Notes under the pieces: generated by a model
Databases searched by the model: none
Told to the model about the DNA's origin: nothing
Seen by the model: only the letters and a program-made list of their open reading frames with translations
Made by a program: the position numbers and the translations under genes
Part shown: positions 35,695 through 44,123 of the stretch, piece by piece
Position numbering within the stretch: position 1 is the stretch's first letter
Layout of the letters: the number at the start of each line of letters is the position of its first letter
NCBI GenBank assembly: GCA_902602795.1
Contig: CACKSF010000006.1
Coordinates: 1 to 44,123, forward strand
Reading direction: 5' to 3'
Length of the DNA: 44,123 nucleotides
DNA from: an uncultured Fidelibacterota bacterium
GTDB lineage: Bacteria; Fidelibacterota; Marinisomatia; Marinisomatales; UBA1611

Positions 35695-38514
35695 TTATAA
35701 AACTTTTTTTAAAAAATACCCAGTGAACGATTTTTTTACTTTCGAAATTTTTTCTGGTGTTCCACTCGCTAAGACCTCTCCCCCGCTTACTCCCCCCTCA
35801 GGACCTAAATCAACAATCCAATCTGAAGTCTTTATAATTTCAAGATTGTGTTCAATAACAATCACAGTGTTTCCTTTTTCTACAAGTCTTTGGAGGACCT
35901 CCAATAACATTTTTATATCTTCAAAGTGCAAACCTGTTGTTGGCTCATCAAGAATATACAATGTTCGTACATTAGATATTTTAGATAGTTCTGTTGCCAA
36001 CTTTATCCTTTGTGCCTCTCCACCAGATAACGTAGTGGCTTGTTGACCAAGGTTTACATATCCCAATCCAACATCTTTAAGTGTTTGAAGCTTCCTTCTT
36101 ATCACTGGTATTGCTTCAAAAAAACCAAGAGCTTCATCAACCGGCATTTTTAGTACTTCATGTATAGTTTTGCCTTTATACTTCACTTCCAATGTTTCTC
36201 TGTTATACCTTTTCCCTTTACAAACTTCGCAAACAACATAAACATCTGGTAAAAAATTCATTTCAATTTTTATTATACCGTCTCCTTCGCAAGATTCACA
36301 CCTGCCTCCCTTAACATTAAAAGAAAAGCGTCCAGGTTTGTATCCTCGGATCTTTGATTCTGGCAACCTTGCAAAAATATCTCTAACGTGAGTAAATAAA
36401 CCTGTATAAGTTGCAGGGTTCGACCTTGGGGTTCGACCTATAGGTTTTTGATCTATTGCAACTACTTTATCTAAAAAGTTAGAACCTTCAATACGTTCAA
36501 AACGCAATGGGAATGCTCTCGAACCATTAAGCTCTTTTTTTAGAGCAGGAAAAAGAGTTTCGTTAATTAATGAACTTTTACCACTGCCAGATACCCCCGT
36601 TACAGTAATGAACCTACCTAATGGAAAATCAACATCGACTGATTTAAGATTGTTTCCGGAGGCTCCTTTTATGGAAAGAACTTTAGAAACACCACTCCTC
36701 CGATAACTGGGAACCTTTATCTTTTTTAATCCACTTAAATATTGCCCAGTTAAAGATTTTTTTGATTTTTTTAAATCGGCTGGAGATCCTGAAAAAGTGA
36801 CTTCTCCTCCATATTTTCCTGCCTTTGGGCCAATATCTATAACCCAATCAGCGGATTCAATTGTTTCCTGATCATGCTCTACAACTAAAATTGAGTTACC
36901 AATATCTCTCAATGATTTTAAAGTTGCAATTAACCGATTATTGTCTCTCGGATGCAACCCAATTGAAGGCTCATCTAGTATATACAGAACTCCCATTAGT
37001 TGGGATCCAATTTGAGTAGCGAGCCTAATTCTCTGAGCCTCTCCTCCTGACAAAGTCACTGCCGATCTATCAAGAGTTAGATAACTCAACCCCACATTCA
37101 TAAGAAAAGATAGTCTTTGACGAATTTCCTTTAAAATTTGGTCAGAGATTTCTTTTTCCATTTTTGATAAGGTTAAACCATCAAAGAACTGACTTAGATT
37201 TTGAATTGGCATTGAAGATATTTCACCAATATGGCGATTATTGATTTTCACCGCCAAGGTTTCTTTTTTTAATCTTGTACCACCGCATCCAGAGCATGGT
37301 TTCATGCTCATAAATTGCTCTATCCACTCTCTTATGCCTGAAGATTTAGTCTGAGTATATCTTCTAGCTAAATTGGGAATTGCTCCTTCCCAACCCCCGG
37401 AATATGTTCCATGCCATCTTTTTGAACTATATTTCATTTCGATTTTTTCCTTTCCTGTACCATACAAAAGCATTCGACGAATATCCTTAGATAATCTAAC
37501 CCAGGGTGTTGTAAAGTTAAAACTGTAATGCTGAGACAAACTTTTTAACATACTACCGTACCAATTTCCCCTAGGCTGCTCACCAAGAGGAACAATGGCA
37601 CCTTGAATTAAGCTTTTGGTCTTATCTGGCACCACCATGTTAGGATCAACCTCCATATGTGATCCAATCCCATCACACTTTTTGCAAGCGCCATAGGGAG
37701 AATTAAAAGAAAACATTCTAGGTGCTATTTCCTCAAGTGAAATTTGACAACTTAAACAAGCAAATTTTTCAGAAAAAACATGCTCTTTATTAGGCAATTC
37801 ATTAATAATGACGACACCCTCTCCGACTTTCAGAGCAAGTTCAACAGATTCAGTTAGCCTTTCTTTAACTTGCTTACTGATGATTAATCTATCTACAACT
37901 ATCTCAATAGTATGTTTTTTATTTTTTTCTAATTGAATATCATTTCCCAAAGCAACAACTTCGCCATTAATCCTTATTCTCACAAAGCCCTCTTTTCGAA
38001 TACTTTCAATTAACTTTTTATGTTCTCCTTTCCTCCCTCGAACAATGGGGGCAAGAACATGCATTTTTGTGTTTTCTTTAAATTGCATAATTGAATCAAC
38101 AATTTGCTGTGTAGTTTGCTTTTGAATAATGCTACCACATTTCCAACAATGTGGCTCCCCAATATGAGCGTATAAAAGACGCAAGTAATCATGAATTTCT
38201 GTTACCGTACCTACGGTAGATCTGGGATTACGAACAGTCGCCTTTTGCTCAATTGAAATAGCTGGAGAAAGCCCCTCTATAAAATCCAAATCTGGCTTTT
38301 CCATGAGTCCTAAAAACTGCCTAGCATAAGAAGACAGTGATTCGACGTACCTTCGCTGACCTTCAGCATAGATAGTATCGAAAGCTAAAGAGGATTTACC
38401 TGAACCAGACAAACCTGTTATGACAACCAACTTGTCTCTAGGTATAGACACATCAATGTTTTTTAAGTTATGTTGCCTAGCACCTTTTATATAAATGATT
38501 TTTTTTGAGTTCAA
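35695..38514 (-). CDS. uvrA: UvrABC excision nuclease subunit A
   Basis: 939 residues, full length. It is the DNA damage sensor of nucleotide excision repair. It has two ABC ATPase modules: Walker [17 protein letters not shown] near the N-terminus and [19 protein letters not shown] near residue 640, each with LSGGEAQRI and ILDEP motifs. Zinc fingers are visible as CWKCG, CLSCQ...CKKCDG and CESCEGDG...CEVCKG. The start is TTG at 38514, with no ATG near the conserved [14 protein letters not shown]. It lies 158 nt upstream of ruvB; no clear terminator is seen between them. Confidence 0.97.
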   Translation of the reverse strand: MNSKKIIYIKGARQHNLKNIDVSIPRDKLVVITGLSGSGKSSLAFDTIYAEGQRRYVESLSSYARQFLGLMEKPDLDFIEGLSPAISIEQKATVRNPRSTVGTVTEIHDYLRLLYAHIGEPHCWKCGSIIQKQTTQQIVDSIMQFKENTKMHVLAPIVRGRKGEHKKLIESIRKEGFVRIRINGEVVALGNDIQLEKNKKHTIEIVVDRLIISKQVKERLTESVELALKVGEGVVIINELPNKEHVFSEKFACLSCQISLEEIAPRMFSFNSPYGACKKCDGIGSHMEVDPNMVVPDKTKSLIQGAIVPLGEQPRGNWYGSMLKSLSQHYSFNFTTPWVRLSKDIRRMLLYGTGKEKIEMKYSSKRWHGTYSGGWEGAIPNLARRYTQTKSSGIREWIEQFMSMKPCSGCGGTRLKKETLAVKINNRHIGEISSMPIQNLSQFFDGLTLSKMEKEISDQILKEIRQRLSFLMNVGLSYLTLDRSAVTLSGGEAQRIRLATQIGSQLMGVLYILDEPSIGLHPRDNNRLIATLKSLRDIGNSILVVEHDQETIESADWVIDIGPKAGKYGGEVTFSGSPADLKKSKKSLTGQYLSGLKKIKVPSYRRSGVSKVLSIKGASGNNLKSVDVDFPLGRFITVTGVSGSGKSSLINETLFPALKKELNGSRAFPLRFERIEGSNFLDKVVAIDQKPIGRTPRSNPATYTGLFTHVRDIFARLPESKIRGYKPGRFSFNVKGGRCESCEGDGIIKIEMNFLPDVYVVCEVCKGKRYNRETLEVKYKGKTIHEVLKMPVDEALGFFEAIPVIRRKLQTLKDVGLGYVNLGQQATTLSGGEAQRIKLATELSKISNVRTLYILDEPTTGLHFEDIKMLLEVLQRLVEKGNTVIVIEHNLEIIKTSDWIVDLGPEGGVSGGEVLASGTPEKISKVKKSFTGYFLKKVL

Positions 38515-38705
38515 TTATTCGGAATGTGTTAAAAAAATTACAATAATTAAAATTAAGAAAGTTTAAATTTACTTATTAATGATTAAAGCCTCAGTAATTA
38601 AATACGTTTAATAAAAAACAAATTTTTATTTAGGGTTATAAATTAATTTCATACTATTTTCTTCTTGTTTTTGAAACCTTGCGAGCCAAAAATTAACATC
38701 ACATT

Positions 38706-39092
38706 ATGATCTGTTTTACATCTTATCAGCAACGAATATTATTTGCCTTTTGCTTATTGTTAGCTATGTCTAGTTGCACGAAGGACGATCCTCAAAGGCA
38801 CCTTAACTTAGGGAATTGGTATTTACAAAGAGGATTAGTTGATGAAGCAATCATGGAATTTCGAGAAGTATCACGCCTTTTCTCAGGAGATGCTAGTAAA
38901 CTAAAAAGAAAAGAATATAAGATTTTAGGCACCGCACACCTTAAACTTGCAATAGCTTACACGAAAAAAGGTTGGTGGGAATACGCACTAAATGAAGCAA
39001 AACGTAGTTTCGAAATTACTCCCAATAAAGATTGTCATGATTTAATATCGCTGATAGATGAAAAAATTGCTTTAAAAACAGGCAGTGATTAG
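38706..39092 (+). CDS. TPR-containing probable lipoprotein
   Basis: 128 residues. A hydrophobic signal (about 10-22, ILFAFCLLLAMSS) ends at Cys24 in a lipobox-like LAMSSC. Two tetratricopeptide units follow: LNLGNWYLQRGLVDEAIMEF (about 34-53) and LKLAIAYTKKGWWEYALNEA (about 81-100). TPR lipoproteins often serve as scaffolds for envelope complexes such as BamD. The partner is unknown. It is divergent from uvrA and converges on the FabI-like gene, 8 nt apart. Confidence 0.72.
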   Translation: MICFTSYQQRILFAFCLLLAMSSCTKDDPQRHLNLGNWYLQRGLVDEAIMEFREVSRLFSGDASKLKRKEYKILGTAHLKLAIAYTKKGWWEYALNEAKRSFEITPNKDCHDLISLIDEKIALKTGSD

Positions 39093-39100
39093 TTTTCGCT

Positions 39101-39883
39101 TTATATTGTTCCCGATCTAGATTCTCCCCCATCACAATATACAATTGAGCAATTTATAAAGTCTGCTTCTGGAAGCAATAATAATGATATTACGTTAGCT
39201 ACATCTTCGGGCTCAGTTGTTCGGTTCATTGGATTTCTTTTTTTTGTATTTTCAACCCAATGCTCCCAATTTTCAGTAATTTTCGTTAAAGCTCTCGTTG
39301 GTGTAACACCCGCTTGCACAGAATTAGCAGTTATTCCTTCAGAGCCTAACTCCCAACCAATTTGCCTAATTATAGCCTCCATTGCTACCTTAGCAACGCT
39401 AACAGGCCCATACCCTTCCAAAGCTAGATAATTACCTTCACTTGTAAGCCCAATTATTCTTGACCCCTTTGATAAAAGCCCTCCAGAATAAAGATTTTGA
39501 GTCCAATATAAAAGTGAGTTCCCCATAACATGTACTGTCATATCCATTTGACGCTGAGTAACAGGTTTATCACCAAAAAAGTTTGTTGTTGTACCAAAAG
39601 CAATAGAATGCAAAAGAAGCTTAAGCGACTCCCCGCTTGTAATCTCTTTAATTTTTGGGATATACTCATCAATTGTCTTTTCAGAAGCCGCATTAATATT
39701 GAAATAATGACATCTATTTTTAGAAATATGCTTAACCTCTTCAATAGTCTCAATAGCAACTTTTTTTGCTTCACCTCGATCAAAATGAAATGCAATGACT
39801 CCGTAACCTTCTGATGCTAATTTTTTAGCTGTGGCGGCTCCATGACCAGTAGATCCACCTAATAACAAAACCCATTTAGACAT
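39101..39883 (-). CDS. Enoyl-ACP reductase-like SDR protein (FabI/FabL type)
   Basis: 260 residues of the short-chain dehydrogenase fold. The NAD(P) site near the N-terminus reads LLLGGSTGHGAATAKKLASE. LLLHSIAFG corresponds to the FabI HSIGF block, and the catalytic Tyr158-x6-Lys165 spacing (YGPVSVAKVAMEA) is the FabI signature rather than the Tyr-x3-Lys of ordinary SDRs. GITANSVQAGVTPTRA follows. It would reduce enoyl-ACP in the last step of elongation. It is divergent from fabA by 112 nt, supporting a fatty acid role. Another reductase of this fold cannot be excluded. Confidence 0.75.
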   Translation of the reverse strand: MSKWVLLLGGSTGHGAATAKKLASEGYGVIAFHFDRGEAKKVAIETIEEVKHISKNRCHYFNINAASEKTIDEYIPKIKEITSGESLKLLLHSIAFGTTTNFFGDKPVTQRQMDMTVHVMGNSLLYWTQNLYSGGLLSKGSRIIGLTSEGNYLALEGYGPVSVAKVAMEAIIRQIGWELGSEGITANSVQAGVTPTRALTKITENWEHWVENTKKRNPMNRTTEPEDVANVISLLLLPEADFINCSIVYCDGGESRSGTI

Positions 39884-39995
39884 TATATTCCTATATTTTA
39901 TTAATTACAACTTACTTGAAAATTTTTAAAATTGAACGCAAAATGTAGTTAAATATTTACTAATTTCGCTCTCGATTTAATTAATCAATAGCAGA

Positions 39996-40547
39996 ATGAA
40001 TCAAAAAAATAATTACAATGAAAAAGATCTAGAAAAAAGTGGCACTGGCTCTCTTTTTGGATTCGATACAGGGAAATTACCATTGCCCCCAATGCTTATG
40101 GTTTCTAGAATAAAGGAAATTTTTAGTACCGGAGGGAAATACAACAAGGGAAAAATCAAAGCAGAACTTGATATAAATGAAGATAATTGGTTTTTTTTAT
40201 GTCATTTTAAGAATGATCCTGTTATGCCTGGTTGCCTTGGATTAGATGGAATGTGGCAAATAGTTGGATTTTATTTAACCTGGTTGGGAGGTAAAGGACG
40301 TGGCCGAGCTTTGGGTGTTGGAGATGTAAAGTTTAAAGGACAAATACGTCCATATCACAAAAAAATAACTTACAATATTGACATAAAACGTGTTATAAAT
40401 AAAAACAATAAATATATGGTTTGGGCAGATGGTACAGTTACAACTGACAAGCAAAAAACAATTTATTTCGCTAAAAATTTACAAGTAGGTCTTTTTGACA
40501 ATCTTACATATGATTTTGGGGGAGATCCTGCTCTAGATGCATTTTAA
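39996..40547 (+). CDS. fabA: 3-hydroxydecanoyl-ACP dehydratase/isomerase FabA
   Basis: 183 residues. It dehydrates and isomerises 10-carbon intermediates to start anaerobic unsaturated fatty acid synthesis. LPPMLMVSRI, FFLCHFKNDPVMPGCLGLDG and GRGRALGVGDVKFKGQIRP are family blocks. His70 and Asp84 fall at the same numbers as the E. coli catalytic pair. The residue after Asp84 is Gly where E. coli has Ala (LDGMWQ). fabB, its usual partner, is not in this window. ychF follows 21 nt downstream. Confidence 0.93.
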   Translation: MNQKNNYNEKDLEKSGTGSLFGFDTGKLPLPPMLMVSRIKEIFSTGGKYNKGKIKAELDINEDNWFFLCHFKNDPVMPGCLGLDGMWQIVGFYLTWLGGKGRGRALGVGDVKFKGQIRPYHKKITYNIDIKRVINKNNKYMVWADGTVTTDKQKTIYFAKNLQVGLFDNLTYDFGGDPALDAF

Positions 40548-40568
40548 ATACTATTTAATGATTTAGTT

Positions 40569-41669
40569 ATGCCTTTACAATGTGGTATAGTAGGGTTGCC
40601 AAATGTTGGTAAATCTTCTCTTTTTAATGCACTAACACAATCTTCTGTTCCTGCAGAAAATTATCCATTTTGCACAATTGATCCTCACCTTGGTATTGTA
40701 GAACTGCCTGACTTTCGTCTAGGTGAATTAAAAAAAATCTATAACCCGAAGAAACTGACAGCGTCTACGGTTGAATTTATCGATATTGCTGGCCTTGTTA
40801 AAGGTGCTAGCTCGGGTGAGGGACTTGGCAATCAATTTCTAGGCCAAATAAAACAAACCTCAGCAATAATTCATGTGATCAGATGCTTTGATGATAATAA
40901 AATAAACCATGTAAATGGAAAAGTTGAACCCCTTAAAGATTTAGAAATAATTGAAACAGAATTACTACTTTCAGATATTGAAACCCTAGAAAGAAAAAAA
41001 GTTAAACTACAAAAACAAATTAAGTCAGGTGATCAAAAAAATAAAGCTTCGTTTGAAATACTTGAAAAACTCATCCAACATTGCTCAAATGGAAAAAGAG
41101 CAAAAACATATGAAATTGATAAAGATTTTTTGTGGTTTAAAAAATCTCTTCATCTTTTAACTGATAAACCAATACTATATGTCGGAAATATCGGAGAAAC
41201 TGATTTGCAAGACGGAAACATATCTCAGCACATAGAAGATCTCACCAAACATGTAAAAAGCCAAAATAATAGTATTATTTTCTTATGTGCCTCTTTAGAA
41301 CAAGAAATTTCTCTTTTAGGTAAAAACGAACAACAAATGTTTCTGTCTGAGTATAATTTAAAAGAGCCTGGATTAAATAAAGTAATTAGATCAAGCTTTA
41401 ATTTACTTGGTCTTCATACTTTCTTTACTTGCGGAGATAAAGAAGTAAAATCTTGGACTATTCAAAAAGGGATAAATGCGCCTCAGGCAGCAGGCCAAAT
41501 ACATAGTGACTTTGAAAGAGGCTTTATAAAAGCAGAAGTTTTTAATTTCGAAGAAATACTAAAACACGGATCTGAAAATAAACTTAAAGAACTAGGACTT
41601 ATCAAACAAGAAGGCAAAGCCTATATTGTTAAAGATGGAGATTGCATATTTTTTAAATTTAACGTTTAA
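40569..41669 (+). CDS. ychF: YchF/OLA1-family ribosome-binding ATPase
   Basis: 366 residues. An Obg-related P-loop protein that prefers ATP. G1 is GIVGLPNVGKSSLFNALT, G3 is FIDIAGLVKGAS, and the G4 NKxD is replaced by NIGE, as expected for ATP use. A coiled coil (about 130-175) and a C-terminal TGS domain (about 275-363; FFTCGDKEVKSWTI, GQIHSDFERGFIKAE) complete the protein. It binds ribosomes and affects stress responses. It ends 11 nt from the convergent membrane-protein gene. Confidence 0.96.
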   Translation: MPLQCGIVGLPNVGKSSLFNALTQSSVPAENYPFCTIDPHLGIVELPDFRLGELKKIYNPKKLTASTVEFIDIAGLVKGASSGEGLGNQFLGQIKQTSAIIHVIRCFDDNKINHVNGKVEPLKDLEIIETELLLSDIETLERKKVKLQKQIKSGDQKNKASFEILEKLIQHCSNGKRAKTYEIDKDFLWFKKSLHLLTDKPILYVGNIGETDLQDGNISQHIEDLTKHVKSQNNSIIFLCASLEQEISLLGKNEQQMFLSEYNLKEPGLNKVIRSSFNLLGLHTFFTCGDKEVKSWTIQKGINAPQAAGQIHSDFERGFIKAEVFNFEEILKHGSENKLKELGLIKQEGKAYIVKDGDCIFFKFNV

Positions 41670-41680
41670 ACAAATTTAAT

Positions 41681-42358
41681 TTAATCTTCATATTCGTCTT
41701 CATATTCGTCTTCATATTCATCTTCATCCCACTCATCATCGTCATATTCTTCATAATACTCTGGTGGATAGCTAAAATACGGGTTGTTTGCCATTAAATA
41801 AGGATCGTAAGGGTTTGAGGGATTTAGTTCTTCTTTTTTTGCTGGTTCCTCAAGCGTTGCAGGAGCTTCTTGTTTTACAACAATTACCCTTGGGTCATTA
41901 ACGTCTTCTGACTGCTTTGAACTTTTAGCTTTATCAATTGCACTTAACACAAACTTTCGGTCATCATCCGACAAGGAAGTAGAACTAGGGCCAGACGATC
42001 TCAATATTGATTGTTGGTTTCTAAAATTTAATCCGGTAAGAATTGCAAAAAATAATATAATCAATGATAACAAAGAACCTTCTGGTTTAAACTCAAAACC
42101 GCCCCATAAATTCTGAGTAACTCCAAAACCCAGAAAGATACCAACAGAAAGCATTACACCAAAAAGCATGATCATGTTTCCCATTTGCTTAGGAATTGTA
42201 GATTCCATTACAAGCATATACAAAAACCAGACTAATATCCCTAATACAGTAATAAGAATACTAACAAGAAACTCACCCAATAAAAGTGCAATAATAAAGC
42301 CGACAACACCGGAAGCTGGAATTAAGTATCCTATACCCGATTTCACATCGTTAGCCAT
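41681..42358 (-). CDS. Multi-pass membrane protein with acidic repeat tail, function unknown
   Basis: 225 residues. Four hydrophobic helices (about 9-27, 30-50, 60-80, 90-108) are followed by a polar linker and a tail with Pro, Tyr, Asp and Glu (from about 180). It ends in tandem EYED units encoded by a 12-bp repeat. No family is recognised. The ATG has a good AGGAG site. Acidic tails of this kind can bind cations or basic proteins, but no function can be assigned. Divergent from the GnnA-like gene. Confidence 0.65.
   Translation of the reverse strand: MANDVKSGIGYLIPASGVVGFIIALLLGEFLVSILITVLGILVWFLYMLVMESTIPKQMGNMIMLFGVMLSVGIFLGFGVTQNLWGGFEFKPEGSLLSLIILFFAILTGLNFRNQQSILRSSGPSSTSLSDDDRKFVLSAIDKAKSSKQSEDVNDPRVIVVKQEAPATLEEPAKKEELNPSNPYDPYLMANNPYFSYPPEYYEEYDDDEWDEDEYEDEYEDEYED
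41686..41721. repeat. Three 12-bp tandem units encoding an acidic tail
   Basis: The plus strand reads CTTCATATTCGT twice, then CTTCATATTCAT. It encodes the repeated Glu-Tyr-Glu-Asp end of the membrane protein on the minus strand. Copy number may vary by slippage without breaking the frame. Confidence 0.85.
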
Positions 42359-42456
42359 TTTGAAACTCCTAAAATACCTCGAATAGTACTAAAAATTGCT
42401 GTTTGTTTATAACAAATGCAAGTTTTTTCATGATTCTTAATTAGGTTTTATTTCTA

Positions 42457-42486
42457 TTGTACGAATTCATAATTCTATTGTGTAAT
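42457..42486 (+). promoter_or_regulatory. Possible promoter of the GnnA-like gene
   Basis: TTGTAC (42457-42462) and TGTAAT (42481-42486) are separated by 18 nt, a sigma-70-like arrangement. The start would fall near 42493, only some 7 nt before the ATG, giving almost no leader, which fits the lack of a ribosome site. This is a visual match only. Confidence 0.3.
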
Positions 42487-42499
42487 TTTGGGTTATCAT

Positions 42500-43489
42500 A
42501 TGTCAATTAAGCCTATTAATATCGGTGTAGTAGGTGTAGGCCACCTCGGGATACATCATGTTAAACACTATGCAACCATTCCAAATGTTAATCTTTTGGG
42601 TATTTATGATCCTGATATCAAAAGATGTAACTATGTAGCAAAGAAGTATAAAACGATCCCCTTCCAAAGTCTGAAAAAATTAATTGAAAATGTGGACGCC
42701 TTATCTATAGTAACCCCAACACCGAATCATTATAATACAGCAAGATTGTGTATTGAAAACAAAAAACATGTTTTTATTGAAAAACCAATCACAGTCACCC
42801 TAGAAGAAGCTAATAAACTATTAGATTTAAGTAAAAATAACTCTACGATTATTCAAGTGGGTCATATAGAAAGGCTAAACCCTGCATTAACAGCATTAGA
42901 ACCTTATAATATTAATCCCAAATTTATAGAGATTCAAAGGCTCGCCCCCTATACAGTAAGAGGGACGGATGTACCGGTAGTTTTAGATAAAATGATACAT
43001 GATATCGATATTTTATTATCGCTAGTACAAAGTGAAGTTAATTCCCTAGAAGCAACCGGTATGTCAATTATTACCGACTCCTTGGATATGGCACACGCAA
43101 GAATAAAGTTTAAGAATGGAACTACGGCAAGTCTTATGTCGAGCAGAATTGCTCAAAATGACGTTAGGAAGATAAAACTATTCCAAAAAAATTTGTATTC
43201 TACAATTGATTTACTAAAAGGTAGTACCGAAATATACAAGATTACACAAAATAAAAGCTACAAATCAGATATTTTAAAATCTGCAGACTTCCAGCGTAAT
43301 GGTAAAAAACAATTCATATCCTACATGAGACCTGATATAAAAAAACATGACGCTCTTGAACTCGAATTAAGAAACTTTTCAAATTCAATCTTAGGAAAAG
43401 AAAAACCAATTGTAGACGGGAAGTCGGGAGCAGATGCGTTAGCGATTGCATTAGATATACAAGCAATTATTAAAAAGGATTTTATTTAA
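42500..43489 (+). CDS. Gfo/Idh/MocA oxidoreductase, likely GnnA-like UDP-GlcNAc 3-dehydrogenase
   Basis: About 329 residues from the ATG at 42500; a TTG at 42488 adds four residues. The N-terminal Rossmann site is INIGVVGVGHLGIHHVKHY. HVFIEKPIT contains the family's catalytic Lys in EKP, and GHIERLNPA and LDKMIHDIDI follow in the C-terminal domain. This variant (VGHIERxNPA, MIHDIDI) is, from memory, the one often found beside lpxA and lpxB, and includes GnnA, which oxidises UDP-GlcNAc at C3 so that GnnB can make UDP-GlcNAc3N. The position two genes before lpxB supports this. No gnnB is in the window. Confidence 0.75.
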   Translation: MSIKPINIGVVGVGHLGIHHVKHYATIPNVNLLGIYDPDIKRCNYVAKKYKTIPFQSLKKLIENVDALSIVTPTPNHYNTARLCIENKKHVFIEKPITVTLEEANKLLDLSKNNSTIIQVGHIERLNPALTALEPYNINPKFIEIQRLAPYTVRGTDVPVVLDKMIHDIDILLSLVQSEVNSLEATGMSIITDSLDMAHARIKFKNGTTASLMSSRIAQNDVRKIKLFQKNLYSTIDLLKGSTEIYKITQNKSYKSDILKSADFQRNGKKQFISYMRPDIKKHDALELELRNFSNSILGKEKPIVDGKSGADALAIALDIQAIIKKDFI

Positions 43490-44076
43490 TGGATTTACGA
43501 TCATTTTTATTTAAAAAAAGAAGTTACACCCCTATCCCAATAGTTTTCGTAATTTTATATTTTTCAAAGTTAAACTACCCATTTTGGGCGTATGGAGCTG
43601 CTTTAATCATATTAGGCGAGCTAATTAGACTAAACGCAGTTCGTTATGCAGGAGGAAGGACCCGAACCACCAAAGTGGGAGCAAAATCACTATGCACATC
43701 AGGACCTTATTCTAGGACAAGGAATCCTCTATACATTGGTAATCTGTTTATTTACTCAGGGGTGGTTTTGTTTTCAGGTGGTATATATATGTTTCAACTT
43801 CTTGTAGTTGTAATTTTTTATTTTGTTTTCCAATATAGCATGATTATTTCACTAGAAGAAGAAAAGCTATTAACAGTCTTCGGTCAAAACTATTCAAAAT
43901 ATAAAAATAACGTTCCTCGTATTATTCCATTAATCATACCGTGGAATAGTAAGTCAAAATTAAGACCAGCTCCCATCCTAAAAACCTTGAAAACAGAAAA
44001 ACGAACACTTCAAAATATATTTCTTTTGCTTTTTTTTGTTGTATCTAAGCCATACTTTTTCGGTTTTGATTTTTAA
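43489..44076 (+). CDS. Isoprenylcysteine/phospholipid methyltransferase-like membrane protein
   Basis: 195 residues with several membrane helices (about 15-25, 29-46, 77-95, 100-125). CTSGPYSRTRNPLYIGN, then EEEKLLTVFGQNYSKYKNNV and PRIIPL are the SAM-binding and C-terminal signature of the ICMT/PEMT membrane methyltransferase family. Bacterial members methylate varied lipids or small molecules, so the substrate is unknown. Its start overlaps the upstream stop by one base (TAATG), and lpxB begins 9 nt after its stop, suggesting a lipid or lipid A related role. Confidence 0.75.
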   Translation: MDLRSFLFKKRSYTPIPIVFVILYFSKLNYPFWAYGAALIILGELIRLNAVRYAGGRTRTTKVGAKSLCTSGPYSRTRNPLYIGNLFIYSGVVLFSGGIYMFQLLVVVIFYFVFQYSMIISLEEEKLLTVFGQNYSKYKNNVPRIIPLIIPWNSKSKLRPAPILKTLKTEKRTLQNIFLLLFFVVSKPYFFGFDF

Positions 44077-44085
44077 AATCCTTAT

Positions 44086-44123
44086 ATGAGGGAACCTCTT
44101 AAATTCTTTTTGATTGCAGGAGA
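44086..44123 (+). CDS. lpxB: Lipid-A-disaccharide synthase, first 12 codons (partial)
   Basis: The ATG at 44086 opens a frame reading MREPLKFFLIAG followed by a partial codon starting GA (Glu or Asp), and runs off the window. FLIAGE is the characteristic N-terminus of LpxB (normally FLIAGE-x-SGD), which joins UDP-diacylglucosamine and lipid X. Only a dozen residues are seen, but the lpx context (GnnA-like gene upstream) agrees. Confidence 0.65.
   Translation, partial: MREPLKFFLIAG

Noticed and set aside
1-44123. CRISPR arrays, insertion sequences, prophage or attachment sites
   Set aside because: I saw no repeat-spacer series, transposase, integrase or terminal inverted repeats; nearly all sequence is in housekeeping or envelope genes.

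Overview
This A+T-rich window (about two-thirds A+T by eye) is a dense piece of chromosome from a Gram-negative bacterium. An outer membrane is shown by genes for lipid A (lpxA, lpxC, lpxD, the start of lpxB, an LpxL-type acyltransferase), BamA and a Skp-like chaperone. A PorV/PorQ-type barrel protein, a Thermus-like ferredoxin with an extra loop, a membrane pyrophosphatase and many TTG starts fit a marine member of the Fibrobacteres-Chlorobi-Bacteroidetes group. Candidatus Marinimicrobia (SAR406) is my best guess; this is inference, as no rRNA gene is present. I see no insertion sequence, prophage or CRISPR array.

Layout. (1) 1-3862: the 3' end of coaE (+), then a leftward set: a small membrane-anchored protein, a SAM methyltransferase, flotillin-like FloA and an NfeD-type protease. 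(2) 3934-6066: a rightward trio, LpxL-type acyltransferase, TsaC and a DUF3108-like exported protein. (3) 6059-16034: a leftward envelope operon, in transcription order uppS, bamA, skp-like, lpxD, lpxC, fabZ, lpxA, a small barrel-like protein, dxr, rseP. (4) 16102-17572: a ferredoxin and an Mrp-type P-loop ATPase, separated by a strong terminator hairpin. (5) 17573-18393: the only long gap, holding a decayed unrecognised gene. (6) 18394-35536: a very long leftward run, ruvB, queA, ispD, ispF, ispE, tRNA-Gln, prs, rplY, pth, hppA, rpsF, rpsR, rplI, priA, a PorQ-like protein, a family I.5-like lipase, a MarR regulator, mutY, plsC, a DoxX-like protein and a coiled-coil protein. (7) 35695-38514: uvrA. 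(8) 38706-44123: a TPR lipoprotein, a FabI-like reductase, FabA, YchF, an acidic-tailed membrane protein, a GnnA-like oxidoreductase, an ICMT-like methyltransferase and the first codons of lpxB.

How the genes fit together. Envelope building dominates: undecaprenyl carrier (UppS), isoprenoid precursors (Dxr, IspD, IspE, IspF), lipid A acylation and assembly, barrel insertion and its chaperone, and fatty acid genes (FabZ, FabA, FabI-like, PlsC). A GnnA-like dehydrogenase just upstream of lpxB suggests a GlcNAc3N-type lipid A. Translation and repair genes fill most of the rest.

Most notable: lpxA has no ATG/GTG/TTG start in front of its conserved N-terminus and probably begins with ATT one base after the fabZ stop; Mrp lacks its CxxC motif and carries an Asn-rich insert; a family I.5-like lipase overlaps a PorQ-like gene; tRNA-Gln sits 12 and 17 nt from its coding neighbours; and one gene is clearly decayed. 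I did not find a wholly new multi-gene system.
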